The notes beneath the pieces were generated by a model that saw nothing but the letters and a program-made list of their open reading frames with translations, searched no databases and was not told the origin of the DNA. Made by a program: the position numbers and the translations under genes. Shown piece by piece: positions 52,758 through 63,920 of a stretch of DNA of 64,000 nucleotides (its first letter is position 1; each line of letters opens with the position of its first letter). Origin of the DNA: Hyphomicrobium_A sp963776675 (GTDB taxonomy: Bacteria; Pseudomonadota; Alphaproteobacteria; Rhizobiales; Hyphomicrobiaceae); assembly GCA_963776675.1 (NCBI GenBank), contig CAVZNR010000052.1:108655-172654 (forward strand), read 5' to 3'.

Positions 52758-53474
52758 GTGAGCAATACCGGACTGGCCATGGGAATGACCGCTTCCGCGC
52801 CGCGGGGCGCGCGTTCGATCGCGCGGGCGCTCCAGGAGGCCATCACGAGCGGCGCCTTCGGGTTCCGCGAGCAGCTGCCGACCGAGCGGCAGCTCGCAAT
52901 GGATTACGGCGCCTCCCGCACCACAATCCGCAAAGCGCTGATGTTGCTCGAGGATCAGAAGCTCGTCGAGCGCCGGGCCGGGAGCGGCACCTACGCCAGC
53001 TACGAGCGGCAGCCGAGCAGCCTCGACATCGCGGAACGAACGAGCCCGCTCGAGCTCATCGAGGTGCGCGCGGCCATCGAGCCGCAGATGGCGCGGCTGG
53101 CCGTGCTGCATGCGACGGCGCGCGGCCTGGAGCAGCTGCAAGCCCTGCTCAAGGTGCTCGAGGCGGCGGCGCAAGCATGCGACCCGGTCCGCTATTCGTC
53201 AGCCGATGAGCAATTCCATATGGCGGTGGCGACCTGCACGGCCAACCCGTTGCTCGTCTGGATCTACAAGGAGATCAACGTCATCCGCACGCATGCGCAA
53301 TGGGCGGAGATGCGCCAGAAAATTCTGACGCACGAGTGCATGCGAATCTACAACGAGCAGCACGTCGCTCTGGTTCGCGCGATGCAGATGCGCGATGCCG
53401 CCGGTGCCGCCGAGATCATGATCCGGCATATGGACAAGGCGCGCGACGACCTCATTGGTGCGCAGAGCAGGTAG
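52758..53474 (+). CDS. FadR/GntR-family transcriptional regulator, divergent from tmm-tdm
   Basis: The 238-residue protein starts at GTG 52758 (MSNTGLAMGMTASAPRG; the ATG at 52779 is possible). The winged helix is IARALQEAITSGAFGFREQL then PTERQLAMDYGASRTTIRKA and LVERRAGSGTYASYE. The C-terminal FCD ligand domain runs from about 95 (LIEVRAAIEPQMARLAV, SSADEQFHMAVATCTANPLL, EQHVALVRAMQMRDAAGAAE) with the His residues that bind metal and ligand. Divergent placement next to tmm-tdm makes it the likely regulator of trimethylamine use. The effector is unknown. Confidence 0.9.
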   Translation: MSNTGLAMGMTASAPRGARSIARALQEAITSGAFGFREQLPTERQLAMDYGASRTTIRKALMLLEDQKLVERRAGSGTYASYERQPSSLDIAERTSPLELIEVRAAIEPQMARLAVLHATARGLEQLQALLKVLEAAAQACDPVRYSSADEQFHMAVATCTANPLLVWIYKEINVIRTHAQWAEMRQKILTHECMRIYNEQHVALVRAMQMRDAAGAAEIMIRHMDKARDDLIGAQSR

Positions 53475-53506
53475 GCCGCCGGCTGCCAAGCGCGCGCGCC
53501 GCGTAC

Positions 53507-53635
53507 TCACTTGCCCTCGATCTTGACGCCTCCGATGTCGAGCTTCACGTGCGTCTGCTGGCTCTCGTAGTACAGGTATCCCAGCACGACGACCGCGACG
53601 AGCAGCGCCCCGATCAACAGCGATTTCACGTCCAT
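53507..53635 (-). CDS. Single-helix membrane microprotein (42 aa)
   Basis: The ATG at 53635 has GGGAGAG about 8 bases upstream. The product MDVKSLLIGALLVAVVVLGY ends LDIGGVKIEGK, with one membrane helix at about 5-23 and a short hydrophilic tail. Proteins of this type occur in related genera without a known role. It is convergent with the GntR-family gene, 32 bases from its stop. No regulatory site is evident. Confidence 0.7.
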   Translation of the reverse strand: MDVKSLLIGALLVAVVVLGYLYYESQQTHVKLDIGGVKIEGK

Positions 53636-53998
53636 TTGCGAGCTCTCCCAAGTCTTCGTAGGCACACTCTAGCAGTTCCTGTCCGGCGCGGTCACTACGC
53701 CGCCGTCGCCCGACATGGAGCAGGAGCCGCCGAGGCGCCTGTCCTGGCGCCGCCGCGAATCACCTCAAGAGAACGGCAAGGTCAAGGAGTAAGCCAAGAA
53801 GTATCTGGCCAGTGGTGCCCAGGTTCACTTGTCATCCGTGGTCGTATTATTCAGGCTGACGGCATCAGATTCGAACTGAGCGGCGTGCCCGTGTTGGCCA
53901 CGTTGTCGGCATTGATCACGCCGACAGGCGACGAGTGGTGTCTTGGGTTCTCGAGTGTGCGTTCCAACTGAACAGCAACGCAGCACGAAAGCCAATCT
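53636..53998. other. Intergenic region upstream of tamA
   Basis: About 360 bases between the divergent microprotein and tamA genes. Frames in it show no ribosome site or family resemblance. No terminator, tRNA or repeat is evident. It should contain the tamA promoter. Confidence 0.35.
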
Positions 53999-55892
53999 TT
54001 GCCGAGTACCCGCAAGCTGACCGGTTTGCTGGGAGCCGTCATCACCATGGCGTCGTTCCCGTTGCTTCAGGCGTCCGCCCTGGAGGTCTTTGGCGTTTCC
54101 GTCCTCGACGACGGGTCCGCGCAGGACGGCAACCTGGCCTATTCCGTAACCCTCGACATCGAGGGGGACGACGCTGTGCTTGAGCCTGTGCTTTCGCAGG
54201 CGTCTCTTCTCGTATCGCAATCCGATAAAGGCGCGCCCGACGCTTTCGCTCTCACCGCTCGCGCACGTGGCGACGTGGAGCGTTTGATCGCCGCTCTCTA
54301 TGCGGAGGCGCACTACGGCGCCGATGTGGAAATCTCGATCGGGGGTGTCGGCCTCGAGCAGGTGCGGCCATCGCAAATAGAAGCGCAGACCGGCACGCCC
54401 GTTCCGGTGGTCGTGCGCATCAAGCCGGGCCCGGTCTTTCGGTTTGGCGCCGTCACCATCGAGCAGAGTGCGCCGACGCAGACGACCCCGCCGTCCGAGC
54501 CGGGAGACTACGCGTTGGTCTCGGGCGAGCCGGCGAAGTCGGCACTCGTGCTCGCTGCGGCCGACAAGCTGGTCGAGGCGTGGCGCAGCGTCGGCTACCC
54601 GTTTGCTCAAATCACCAAGAAAGACATTGTTGCGGACCACGAGCGCTCGGTGGTCAACGTTCGCTTCGTCGTCGAGCCTGGGAAGCCCGCCGTTTACGGT
54701 TGGATCAACGTGACGGGATCGATCGATCTCGATCCCGAGCGCATTTCCGACCAGACCGCGCTCGAGCCGGGTCAGCGGTTCAATCCGAGAGATTTGAAAA
54801 ACTCGCGCGATCGTCTGCGTAAATTCGAGAGCATCGAAAGCGTGCGCGTGATCGAAGGCGAGCATGCCGACGACAGCGGCGGCATCCCCATCACGGTCGA
54901 GGTGACCGAGCGCAAGCCGCGCTTTTTCGGCGCTACCGTCTCCGCTTCGACCATCGATGGCGTGGAGGTGCAGGCCTATTGGGGACATCGCAACCTGTTC
55001 GGAGAAGGCGAGCGGCTCAGGGTGGATGGCACCGTCTCGCAGATCGGCGTCGAGGGCCTGGAGCAACTGCAGTTCGACGTCGGCGCGACCTTCACCAAGC
55101 CGGGCATCCTCGACATCGATACCGATTTTTTCAGCGAGTTCCGTGTGGTGCGGGAGAACCCGGACACCTACGAGAGCCTCGGCGGCAACGCCCGCGTCGG
55201 GCTGGCGCATAGGTATGACCGCTACCTGTCGGGCTCTGCTCGCCATCGAGGCGTCGCAGTCGCGCATCGAGGATCCGTTCGGCACCACCAACTACACGCT
55301 GCTGTCTCTGCCCGGCGAGCTGCTGTACGACAGCCGCGACAACCGGCTCGACCCGAGCGAAGGTGTCAACGGCATCTTCCGGCTCAGTCCCGTGAGCGAG
55401 CTGTCCGCCGGTCCGGTGTTCGGCGCCAGCGAGATGCGCCTTGCCAGCTACGTATCCCTCGACGAGGACGACCGCGCGATCCTCGCAGGCCGCGTCATCG
55501 CCGGCAGCGATTTCGGCGCGTCCCTGTCGGAGGTGCCGGCCACGTACCGCTTCTATGCCGGCGGCGGCGGCTCGGTGCGCGGCTACCAGTATCGCAGCCT
55601 CGGCCCCACCTTCAACGGGCGCGTGGTCGGCGGACTGTCGATGCTCGGCGCCTCGGCCGAGCTGCGACTGCGCCTCATGGAATCGCTGGGGCTCGTGCCG
55701 TTCGTCGATGCCGCGATCGTGTCGGCCGACAGCTTTCCAAGCTTCAATGAGCCGGTCTTCGTCGGTGCGGGCCTCGGCCTGCGCTACTACACTTCGTTTG
55801 GCCCGATCCGGCTCGATCTTGCCGCGCCCCTGACCAACACCCAAGGCCAGCCGCGGTTTGGCGCCTACGTTGGCTTGGGGCAGGCATTCTGA
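53999..55892 (+). CDS. tamA: TamA-type outer-membrane translocation protein, one apparent frameshift
   Basis: The gene starts at TTG 53999 (MPSTRKLTGLLGAVITMASF, signal peptide). POTRA domains fill about residues 25-270 (LSQASLLVSQSDKGAPDAFA, ARGDVERLIAALYAEAHYGA, YGWINVTGSIDLDPERIS) and a 16-strand Omp85 barrel follows. The frame breaks near 55235: an extra base separates GLAHRYDRYLSG from LAIEASQSRIEDPFGTTNY. Removing it gives 630 residues. The barrel carries SLPGELLYDSRDNRLDPSEG and the Omp85 motif VRGYQYRSLGPTFNGRVVGG, ending VGLGQAF. With tamB it forms the autotransporter/envelope translocation module; the stop overlaps the tamB start (TGATG). Confidence 0.88.
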
Positions 55893-58800
55893 TGCGGCGC
55901 GCGCTCAAATGGGCGGCCTGTGCGGCGCTGGCGGTCGCCGCATTGGCGGTGCTGTGTGTCGTGGTGCTGGCGACGGGCCCCGGCCAGAGGCTGGCACTGA
56001 GGATCGCGGAGCTGGCAATCTCTGACGCCGACACGGGCGTTGCCTTTGGTCGCCTCGACGGCTCGCTCTTCTCGCAAGGTGGCATCGACCGGGTTGTGGT
56101 GTCCGACCGCGATGGCGTGTGGCTGCAGGTGCGCGAGGTGCGGTTTGCGTGGTCGCCGACCAAGCTGCTCGTCGGCCAGATCGAGATCGACGACCTGCGT
56201 GTCGGCAATGTCGAGGTGCTGCGCCAGCCAGCCGCTGGCAAGTCGACCAGCGGCGAGTCCTCGGGCCTGCCTCTGATTGCGCTTGTGGCGCGGCGTTTCG
56301 AAATCGCCGAGCTGGCGCTCGATCGAGCCGGTCGCCGGCATTCCGGCACGCTTTCACGTCATGGCGAGCGCCGATCTCGCCGACACGCGCAAAGGTCTTT
56401 CCGCTAGTGTTGCCGTCAACCGGCTCGATGCGCCCGGAGGACACCTGCAGGCGAGCCTTGCTCATGATGCGCAAGCAGGGCGCCTCGAGATCAACGTCAC
56501 GGCCGACGAGCCGGCGCACGGTCTGACGGCGCATCTGCTGGAGCTGCCGAATGCCCCGCCCTTGTCTCTGAGGTTCGTGGGGGCAGGGCCGATCGATCAA
56601 TGGCGGGCCGAGTGGTCCCTGTCGGCGGCGCAACAACCGTTCGTGGCGGGAACGGCATCGATTGATCGGATGGCCGATGGCGGTCACAAGGTCGCGGCGC
56701 AGTTCGAGGGATACCTGGAAACGCTCGTTCCGGCTGCGCTCAGGGGCGTGCTGGCGGGCAAGAGCACCGGCGTGCTGGCAGGGATTTGGACGACCGCGAG
56801 CACCTTCGCCGCCGAGCGGGTCCAGCTGACGAGCGATGCGCTGCAGGCGACGGTGTCGGGAGGGTTCGACCCGGCGCGGCGCTATGCGTACGGCGAGGCG
56901 GCGGTTCGCCTCGCGCGCACCGATGGGGAGCGCGTGGCGGTGCCGGTGACATCCGATCCGAGCTTGTCTCTGCGATCCTTGGATTTTCGCGCCACGCTTC
57001 CCGATGCCGCTTCGGGCCGGCACGTCTCGGCCGCGATCGAGGCCGAGGATATCGCAGGCGCGCTCGGCTCCGTAGCGCGCGTCAAGGTCACCGCATCCGC
57101 CAGTCAGCGGCGGCCGATTGGCACGACCGCATTCGATGCGCACGACATCATTGCTGAGGCAAGCGCCGACGGCGTAGAGGCGCGCGAGCCCGGACTCGCT
57201 CAGGCCATCGGCTCGGCGATCGAGGCGCGCATGCAAGCGGACCGGTCCAACGGGACGCTCACCGTTGCTAATCTTCGCGTTGCCGGGGCGGCGGGCAATC
57301 TGACGGCGACCGGTCAGCTCGCGGACGGGGTGCTGTCCGGCACCGCCGAAGCGAGCCTGCCCGAGGTCAGCCGCTTCGCGGGCCTCAGCGGACGCAGCGT
57401 TGCGGGGCGCGCCGCGCTGCGCGCGGACGCGACGTTCGACACCAACGTCGGATGCCTTGCAGCTTTCGGTCGACGCCGTCGGCGAAGGTCTCAAAGCCGG
57501 CAGCGCGATGCTCGACCGGCTGCTCGCCGGAACCACGCGCGTGACGGGTGCCATCGAGACAGACGGGACGGGCGGGGTGGTCGTCCGTGATCTGGTCGCC
57601 TCCAATCCGAGCTTCGAGGTGCGCGCAAGCGGACGCGGGGGTGGGGGGCCCGTTGCCCTCGATCTGGTCGGGCACCTGAAGGATCTTTCGCGGCTCGATG
57701 ACGGGCTCGTGGGGGCCGTGGCCATCGACGCGACGGTCAGCGGAAACCGCGACGACGTGTCCTCAAAGGTGCGGATCGAAGCAAGGAACGCTGCGCTTCA
57801 TGGTCACCGTTTGCAGGGCCCGGTCGTCACCTTCGCCGGACGCGGTGCGCTCGCGTCTCACGCGGGCAAACTCGAGATTGCCGGCGCGTTTGATGATCAG
57901 CCGATATCGGGATCGAGCCAAATCGTGCTGGGCGGCGATGGAGGCGTTACGGTCGATGCCGTCAACCTGACGGTCGCCTCGGCAACCCTGGTGGGCGGGG
58001 TCCGCGCACCGGCTCAAGAGAATCCGACAGGCAAATTCGTGGTCGACATACCGCGGCTCGCCGATTTGTCCGCGCTCGCAGGGATGCCGCTCCAGGGCGG
58101 GGCCAAGGCGACGATCGTGCTGGGAGGCAGCGCTGATCATCCCGCGCTTTCCGTAAGCGCGTCCGTGCCCTCTATGCGGATCGGGGACACCGCAGTCCAA
58201 GGCCTGGTTGCCGATGTCGAGACGACCGATTACGCCAAAGCCTTGCGGATCCACGGAAAGGCGACGGCCAAGCGCATCGACACTGGCGGCGCGCAGCTGC
58301 GCGATCTGCGCCTGGTGGCCAAAGACAAGGATGGCAAGACGGACTTTTCCATTGCCGCCGACGTCGACCAAGCCCATGCCGAAGCGCGCGGAACCTTGGC
58401 ACAGGCGGATGCCGTCTACACCTTGGCGCTGTCTCGCGTCACGCTGCGAGCGTCCGACCTCGTGGCGGAGCTGGAGGCACCGGCCAAGGTCGTGATCGAG
58501 AACGGTGTGGTCCGCTTTCAGAAGCTTGCGATCGCGGCCGGTGGAGGGCGCGCGGAATTCGTGGGGCGGGCCGGGGCCGAGGCCCTCGACCTTGCAGTCG
58601 TCCTGCAACGCGTGCCGGCGAGCCTTGCCAACACGCTCGACCGCTCATTGGGGCTCGAGGGACGTGTCGACGGCAAGATCGTCGTCAGCGGTACGACGGA
58701 TGCACCTCGCGCCGAAGCGAACGTGACCTGGCGGGGTGCCGCCGCCGCGCTGACCCGCGCGCAGCTCCTTCCGCCGCTTTCGCTCGATCTGCATGCCCGC

Positions 58801-60192
58801 CTGGCGAAAGGCGCCGTCAAGGGCGAGGTGGGCATCGGCGGCGTCGATGGGCTGAATGTGAAGGCCGTCGGCAGCGTCGAGGCCATATCCGACGGGCGCA
58901 TTGCGGTGCACATCGAGGGTGGCCTTCCGCTGACGCTCGCCAATGCCGCCTTGGCCGATAGGTCCAGCGATCTTGCGGGCACCGCGCGGCTGAAAGCCGA
59001 GATCTCAGGCACGGTCGCGGCGCCGAAGGTCGCCGGTGAGGTGCGCCTTGACGGGGCGCAGGTGTCCGATCCGGCCAGCGGTCTCACCCTGGTGGGTGTA
59101 AACGGAAGCGCGCACTTTACCGAGACGCGGCTCGACATCGATCGCATCGCCGGGACCAGTCCCAAGGGCGGCGCCCTTTCCGTTCAGGGCGCGCTCTCGC
59201 TGGCGCCGGACGGCGCGCTGTCGACCGCGCTGCGCCTCGATCTCAACGGGCTGAAGTTTGACGACCGCGAGCTTGTGTCCGGCGAGGTGGATGGCAGCGT
59301 CACGCTCAACGGCCCGCTGCAATCGCTGCAGGCAGCCGGAACCATCCACATCAAGCGGCTCGACGTCATCGTTCCCAGCCAAATGCCCCGCTCAATCGCG
59401 GAGCTGGATTTGCAGCATGTGCACGCCCCCAAAGACAGCTACGCCGCGCGCCATGCGACCGAGGCCAAGACGGATGCCGCGCCGCCGGCGACGATCACGC
59501 TGAACCTCGCGTTGCAAGCCGCCAATCGCATCTTCGTGCGGGGACGCGGCGTCGACGCTCAGCTCGGCGGCTCGCTCGTGCTGCGCGGAACGGCGGCACA
59601 GCCGATCGCCAACGGCGGGTTCGAGGTCGTGCGCGGGCGGCTCGACATCCTCGGCCGACAGCTCGACTTCAAGCACGGCAAGCTCTTCTTCAACGGCAGC
59701 GTGGAGCCGCTGCTCGATATGGAGGCCGTGGCCGATGCCGATGGCGTGACGGTTTCCGTGACCGTTACGGGGCGCGCCTCCAAGCCGACGTTCAAGTTCT
59801 CGTCCGTGCCGGAGCTTCCCGAGGACGAGGTCGTCGCGCGCCTGCTCTTCAACAAGTCGCTGGCCAAGCTGTCGCCTGTGCAACTCGCGCAATTGGCAAG
59901 CGAGGTCGACAAGATCGGCGGTCTGTCGAGCGGTCCCAGCGCCGTCGATCAAGTGAAAGGGGCGCTCGGCGTCGACGTGCTCGACGTGTCGGGCAACGAC
60001 CAGAGCTCGGCCGCGGTCTCGGCCGGCAAGTACGTGGACGAGAACACCTATGTGGGAGTCCGGCAGGGCACCTCGGCAAGCTCCAGCCGCGTGATCATCG
60101 ATCACGATTTGACCGACAACCTGAAGGCCCGCGGCGAGCTCGGTGCGGACGGCAACAGCAAGATTGGAATTGGTGTCGAGTGGGACTATTAG
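55892..60192 (+). CDS. tamB: TamB-type translocation and assembly protein, two apparent frameshifts
   Basis: The start ATG overlaps the tamA stop by one base. An N-terminal signal anchor (LKWAACAALAVAALAVLCVV) precedes a long AsmA/TamB beta-rich repeat region that spans the periplasm, and a C-terminal DUF490 domain ends the protein (GGFEVVRGRLDILGRQLDFK, ELPEDEVVARLLFNKSLAKL, ARGELGADGNSKIGIGVEWD). Extra bases near 56323 and 57445 break the frame; removing both gives 1432 residues. TamB works with TamA in outer-membrane assembly and probably lipid transport. Frame conservation on both sides suggests sequencing indels. Confidence 0.88.
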
Positions 60193-60365
60193 TCGGGCCG
60201 CAGGCTCGGCGGGGGCCAAACCGGCCCCATTGAACCTCCTGCAATTAGCCATAGCGGTCGGCTTTCATGGTTTTGCCATCCGGCAGTCGCGAATTCGCCA
60301 TAGCGGCCAGCCTTTTAGGGTGCTAGCGCCACTAAAGAGCATAAAGCTGCACAGGTCGGGGGATC

Positions 60366-63300
60366 TTGAAACTACTGCGAAAAATTCGGCTCGGCTGCGG
60401 CGCGGGAGCATGTCTCATCCTCGCGCTCTTTGCCGTGGCCGCGCACGCGCAAACCGCAGCTCCGTCGCTGACTGCGCCACCGTCACAGACCGCGCCTCCG
60501 ATGCAGTTCGCGCCTCCGGCGCAAACCGCTCCTCAGCCAGCGCCTGAGGCCGCCGCCAATGTGGCTGCCATTTCCGCCGCGCCGGACCTGACGGGCGCGC
60601 GCATCCAAGCCAAGATCGACGAGATCGAAGCGCGCAAGGACATCGGACAGGCGCAGCGCGAGCAAGCCTTAGCTCTCTATCGCAAGGCGCTGGGAGAGTT
60701 GGAGGCAGCAGAGGCAAACCAGGCCGCCGCCGCCAAGTTTCAACAGGCCATCGCCGAGTCGCCGCGGCAGACGGCCGAGATCAAGCAGCAGCTCGACGCC
60801 GTGCAGGCCTCGACGGACGACACCGTGCGCGCGGTGGTCACATCGGTTGCCCAGCTTCCTCTGGCCGAAGTGGAGCAGCAGCTCAACACCGCGCAAGGCG
60901 AGGTCGCCAAGCTCAAGACCGAGCTGTCGCAGCTCGATGCCCGCCTCAAGGAGATCGCCTCGCGGCCCACCACCGCGCGTGCCGAGCAGACGGAGGAGAA
61001 GCTCAAGCTGGATGGCTTGGCTGAATCCAATGCCGTTGCCGACAAGGAGAAGTCGTCGCCGCTCGCCGAAGCGCGCCTCACCTCGCTCTCCGCCGAGCGG
61101 ATGGCGCGATCGGCAAAGGTCAATTTGCTCGAGCAGGAGATCATCAGCCTGCCGGCCCGCCAGGCGCTGGTGGCCGCCAGTCATGAGCTCGTGGAGGCAA
61201 AGCTCAAGGTTTTGGAGCGGCAGCTTCCCATCTTGGAGGCCAGGCTCAACGATCTGCGCCAGAGCGACGCCGTCGAGCGGCAAACCCAAGCCGAGACCGT
61301 CACGCGCGAGCTGGACGGTCAGCATCCCATTCTGAAAGACTACGCCAAGGTGACCTCCGATCTGCGCCAGAAGCAGACGGAGATCACCAAGTCGATCGAG
61401 CGCATGCAGGCCAAGCAGGCGGAGGTCGATGCCGAGAACGACCGCGTCAGCGAAAACCTGTCGGCCGCCCAGCAGATCGTCGAGATCGGCAGCGTCGGCT
61501 CGGAGCTGGGGGAGTATCTGCGAGAGATGCGCGCCGAGCTGCCGGGGCTTGCGGCGCTGCGCGAGGACATTGCCGACCGCGACGCGTCCATCGTGGATGC
61601 CCGTCTGCAACGCTTGAACGTGGACCAAAGGCGGCGCGTGCTCGCCGACCCCAAGCGCGCTGCCGAACGCATCCTCGCGGCCGGACGTCTCGACGTCGCC
61701 GTCGCAGCAGACCAGGTACGGCCGCTGCTGGAGCCTCTGATTACGGCCCGCCGTGATGCGCTAACGCGGCTCAGCGAGGTCTATGCGCTACAGATCGAGC
61801 AGCTCGCCAAGTTCAACGCTGCCAAACGCGAGCTGTTGAGTGAGACGGAGCAGTTCAGCGCGCTGCTGAACAACAGGCTCTTGTGGCTGCCGAGCTCGGC
61901 GCCTCTGGGCACCGGCTGGATCGATCAACTGCGCCCGGCAATCGCCTGGCTTTCGGACGGCAAGAGCTGGCGGCTTACTGCCGCGACGCTTGCCAAGCGC
62001 ATCGCCGGCTCGCCCGTCCGCAGCGGGCTCGTTCTTGCTCTTTGTGCCATCATTGCTCTGGGTCGCCGGCGGCTCTTGGCGAGGCTCGCCACCATTGCCG
62101 ATGGCGTGGGCAAGCTGGCAACGGACAACCTCCTTCTCACGCCGCGCGCGGTGGTCATCACCGCCCTCATCTCGCTGCCCATTCCAACACTTCTGGGATA
62201 TTCCGGCTGGCTGCTGATGCGCGCTCCGCAGGCTTCGGAATTTGCCGGCGCCGTAGGCCAAGGTCTCATGGCGGCGGCCGCGGTCTATCTCGTCATCCGG
62301 TTGATGCAGAACCTGTGCGTGCCGTCCGGCGTGCTCAGGGCCCACTGCGAGTGGGGCGATCGGGAATGCCGCGCGCTTGCCCGCAATCTCGGCAGGTTCG
62401 TCCTCGTGGTTCTGCCGGCGGCGTTCCTGATGGGCATGATCCAGGCGAGCAACTCGCAAGTGTACCGCGACGGCTTAGGCCGATTGGCATTTCTCGTCGG
62501 GGCGGTCGCGTGCACGGCGCTGCTGCTGCGGATCTTGAGCCCGCGCAAGCGCATCGTCGGCACGCATGTGTCGCGCCAGGGTGCTTTCTGGGCCACCCGC
62601 GGCGTTTGGTACCCGCTGATTTGTTCGGCCCCGCTGGCACTCGCGGCTCTGGCCGTCACGGGCTACTACGACAGCGCCTCCGAGCTGCAGATGCGGCTGG
62701 GCATGAGCGTCGCCATGGCCCTGGCTGCACTGATCTTTTACGCGGTCAGCATGCGCGAGGTGCTCGTGGCGCGGCGCCGCCTGGAGGTGCTGCGCGCCCA
62801 GGATCGTCGCAAGAAAGCCCGTGACGCGGCGGCCGCCCGCGCCGAGGCCGTTCCCCTCGGCGACGCCGCACCGCTGGTACTCGACGATGCCGAGGTCGAC
62901 GTGGCCTCGATCAGCCATCAGACGCGCACGCTTCTGCGCATGCTGACGCTGTTGATCCTAGGCTTGGGCCTGTGGCTGGTCTGGAAGTCGCTGTTGCCGG
63001 CGCTCGGGTTGCTGGACCAGGTGCCGCTTTGGACGCAAACGATCGCCACCGACGCCGGAACAAAGGTGGTTCCCGTCACTCTGTTCAATCTCATCATTGG
63101 GATCGCCGTCGCAGCAATAACGATCATCGCGGCGCAGAACCTTCCGGGTCTCCTGGAGTTCACCGTGCTGCAGCGGCTGTCGATCGACTCCGGGACGCGA
63201 TATGCCATCTCGGCGATAAGCCGCTATTGCATCGTCATCCTCGGCATGGTGATCGCGTTCGAGTCGATCGGCGCCGACTGGTCGCAGCTCCAATGGATCA

Positions 63301-63920
63301 TTGCGGCGCTGGGTGTCGGCGTCGGATTTGGCCTGCAGGAGATCGTCGCCAACTTCGTCTCGGGCCTGATCATTCTGTTCGAGCGTCCGATTCGTGTCGG
63401 CGACATCGTTACCATCGGCGACCTGGACGGGACCGTGTCGCGCATCCAGATCCGCGCCACGAGCATCACCGACTGGGACAACAAGGAGATCATTGTTCCC
63501 AACAAGTCGCTGATCACCGACAAGGTGGTGAACTGGACGCTGAGCGAGACCATCACCCGCCTGATGATCAAGGTCGGTGTCGCTTATGGAACCGATACGG
63601 ACCGCGCGCAGCAGGTGATCCTCGCGGTCGTCAAGGCAAATCCGCTGGCACTCGCCACGCCACCGCCGAGCGTGCTGTTCCTCGGATTCGGGGACAGCTC
63701 TCTGGATTTCGAGGTGCGGGTGTTCGTGGCCGTGCCGTCGCACCGCTTGCGGGTGATGCACGAGCTGTACACGGCGATCTATCAGGTCTTGCGCGCCAAC
63801 GAGATCGAGATCCCGTTCCCGCAACGCGATCTGCACCTGAAGATGAGCGAAGGGGCCGAGGCGGCCCAGATCAGCCGGGTCGGCAGATACCGCGGGCCGC
63901 ATAACGATGCCGCTGAGTGA
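60366..63920 (+). CDS. Large mechanosensitive channel (MscK/KefA-like, 1184 aa)
   Basis: TTG at 60366 follows GGGGGA and begins a signal peptide (GAGACLILALFAVAAHAQ). A long periplasmic coiled-coil region at about 70-520 (QQLNTAQGEVAKLKTELSQL, VTRELDGQHPILKDYAKVTS) precedes about eleven membrane helices and a C-terminal MscS core: LQWIIAALGVGVGFGLQEIV pore helix, FERPIRVGDIVTIGDLDGTV, IVPNKSLITDKVVNWTLSE. It should open under membrane tension to release solutes during hypo-osmotic shock, with the large periplasmic domain setting the threshold or regulation. It follows tamB after about 170 bases and is the last gene in the window. Confidence 0.93.
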   Translation: MKLLRKIRLGCGAGACLILALFAVAAHAQTAAPSLTAPPSQTAPPMQFAPPAQTAPQPAPEAAANVAAISAAPDLTGARIQAKIDEIEARKDIGQAQREQALALYRKALGELEAAEANQAAAAKFQQAIAESPRQTAEIKQQLDAVQASTDDTVRAVVTSVAQLPLAEVEQQLNTAQGEVAKLKTELSQLDARLKEIASRPTTARAEQTEEKLKLDGLAESNAVADKEKSSPLAEARLTSLSAERMARSAKVNLLEQEIISLPARQALVAASHELVEAKLKVLERQLPILEARLNDLRQSDAVERQTQAETVTRELDGQHPILKDYAKVTSDLRQKQTEITKSIERMQAKQAEVDAENDRVSENLSAAQQIVEIGSVGSELGEYLREMRAELPGLAALREDIADRDASIVDARLQRLNVDQRRRVLADPKRAAERILAAGRLDVAVAADQVRPLLEPLITARRDALTRLSEVYALQIEQLAKFNAAKRELLSETEQFSALLNNRLLWLPSSAPLGTGWIDQLRPAIAWLSDGKSWRLTAATLAKRIAGSPVRSGLVLALCAIIALGRRRLLARLATIADGVGKLATDNLLLTPRAVVITALISLPIPTLLGYSGWLLMRAPQASEFAGAVGQGLMAAAAVYLVIRLMQNLCVPSGVLRAHCEWGDRECRALARNLGRFVLVVLPAAFLMGMIQASNSQVYRDGLGRLAFLVGAVACTALLLRILSPRKRIVGTHVSRQGAFWATRGVWYPLICSAPLALAALAVTGYYDSASELQMRLGMSVAMALAALIFYAVSMREVLVARRRLEVLRAQDRRKKARDAAAARAEAVPLGDAAPLVLDDAEVDVASISHQTRTLLRMLTLLILGLGLWLVWKSLLPALGLLDQVPLWTQTIATDAGTKVVPVTLFNLIIGIAVAAITIIAAQNLPGLLEFTVLQRLSIDSGTRYAISAISRYCIVILGMVIAFESIGADWSQLQWIIAALGVGVGFGLQEIVANFVSGLIILFERPIRVGDIVTIGDLDGTVSRIQIRATSITDWDNKEIIVPNKSLITDKVVNWTLSETITRLMIKVGVAYGTDTDRAQQVILAVVKANPLALATPPPSVLFLGFGDSSLDFEVRVFVAVPSHRLRVMHELYTAIYQVLRANEIEIPFPQRDLHLKMSEGAEAAQISRVGRYRGPHNDAAE

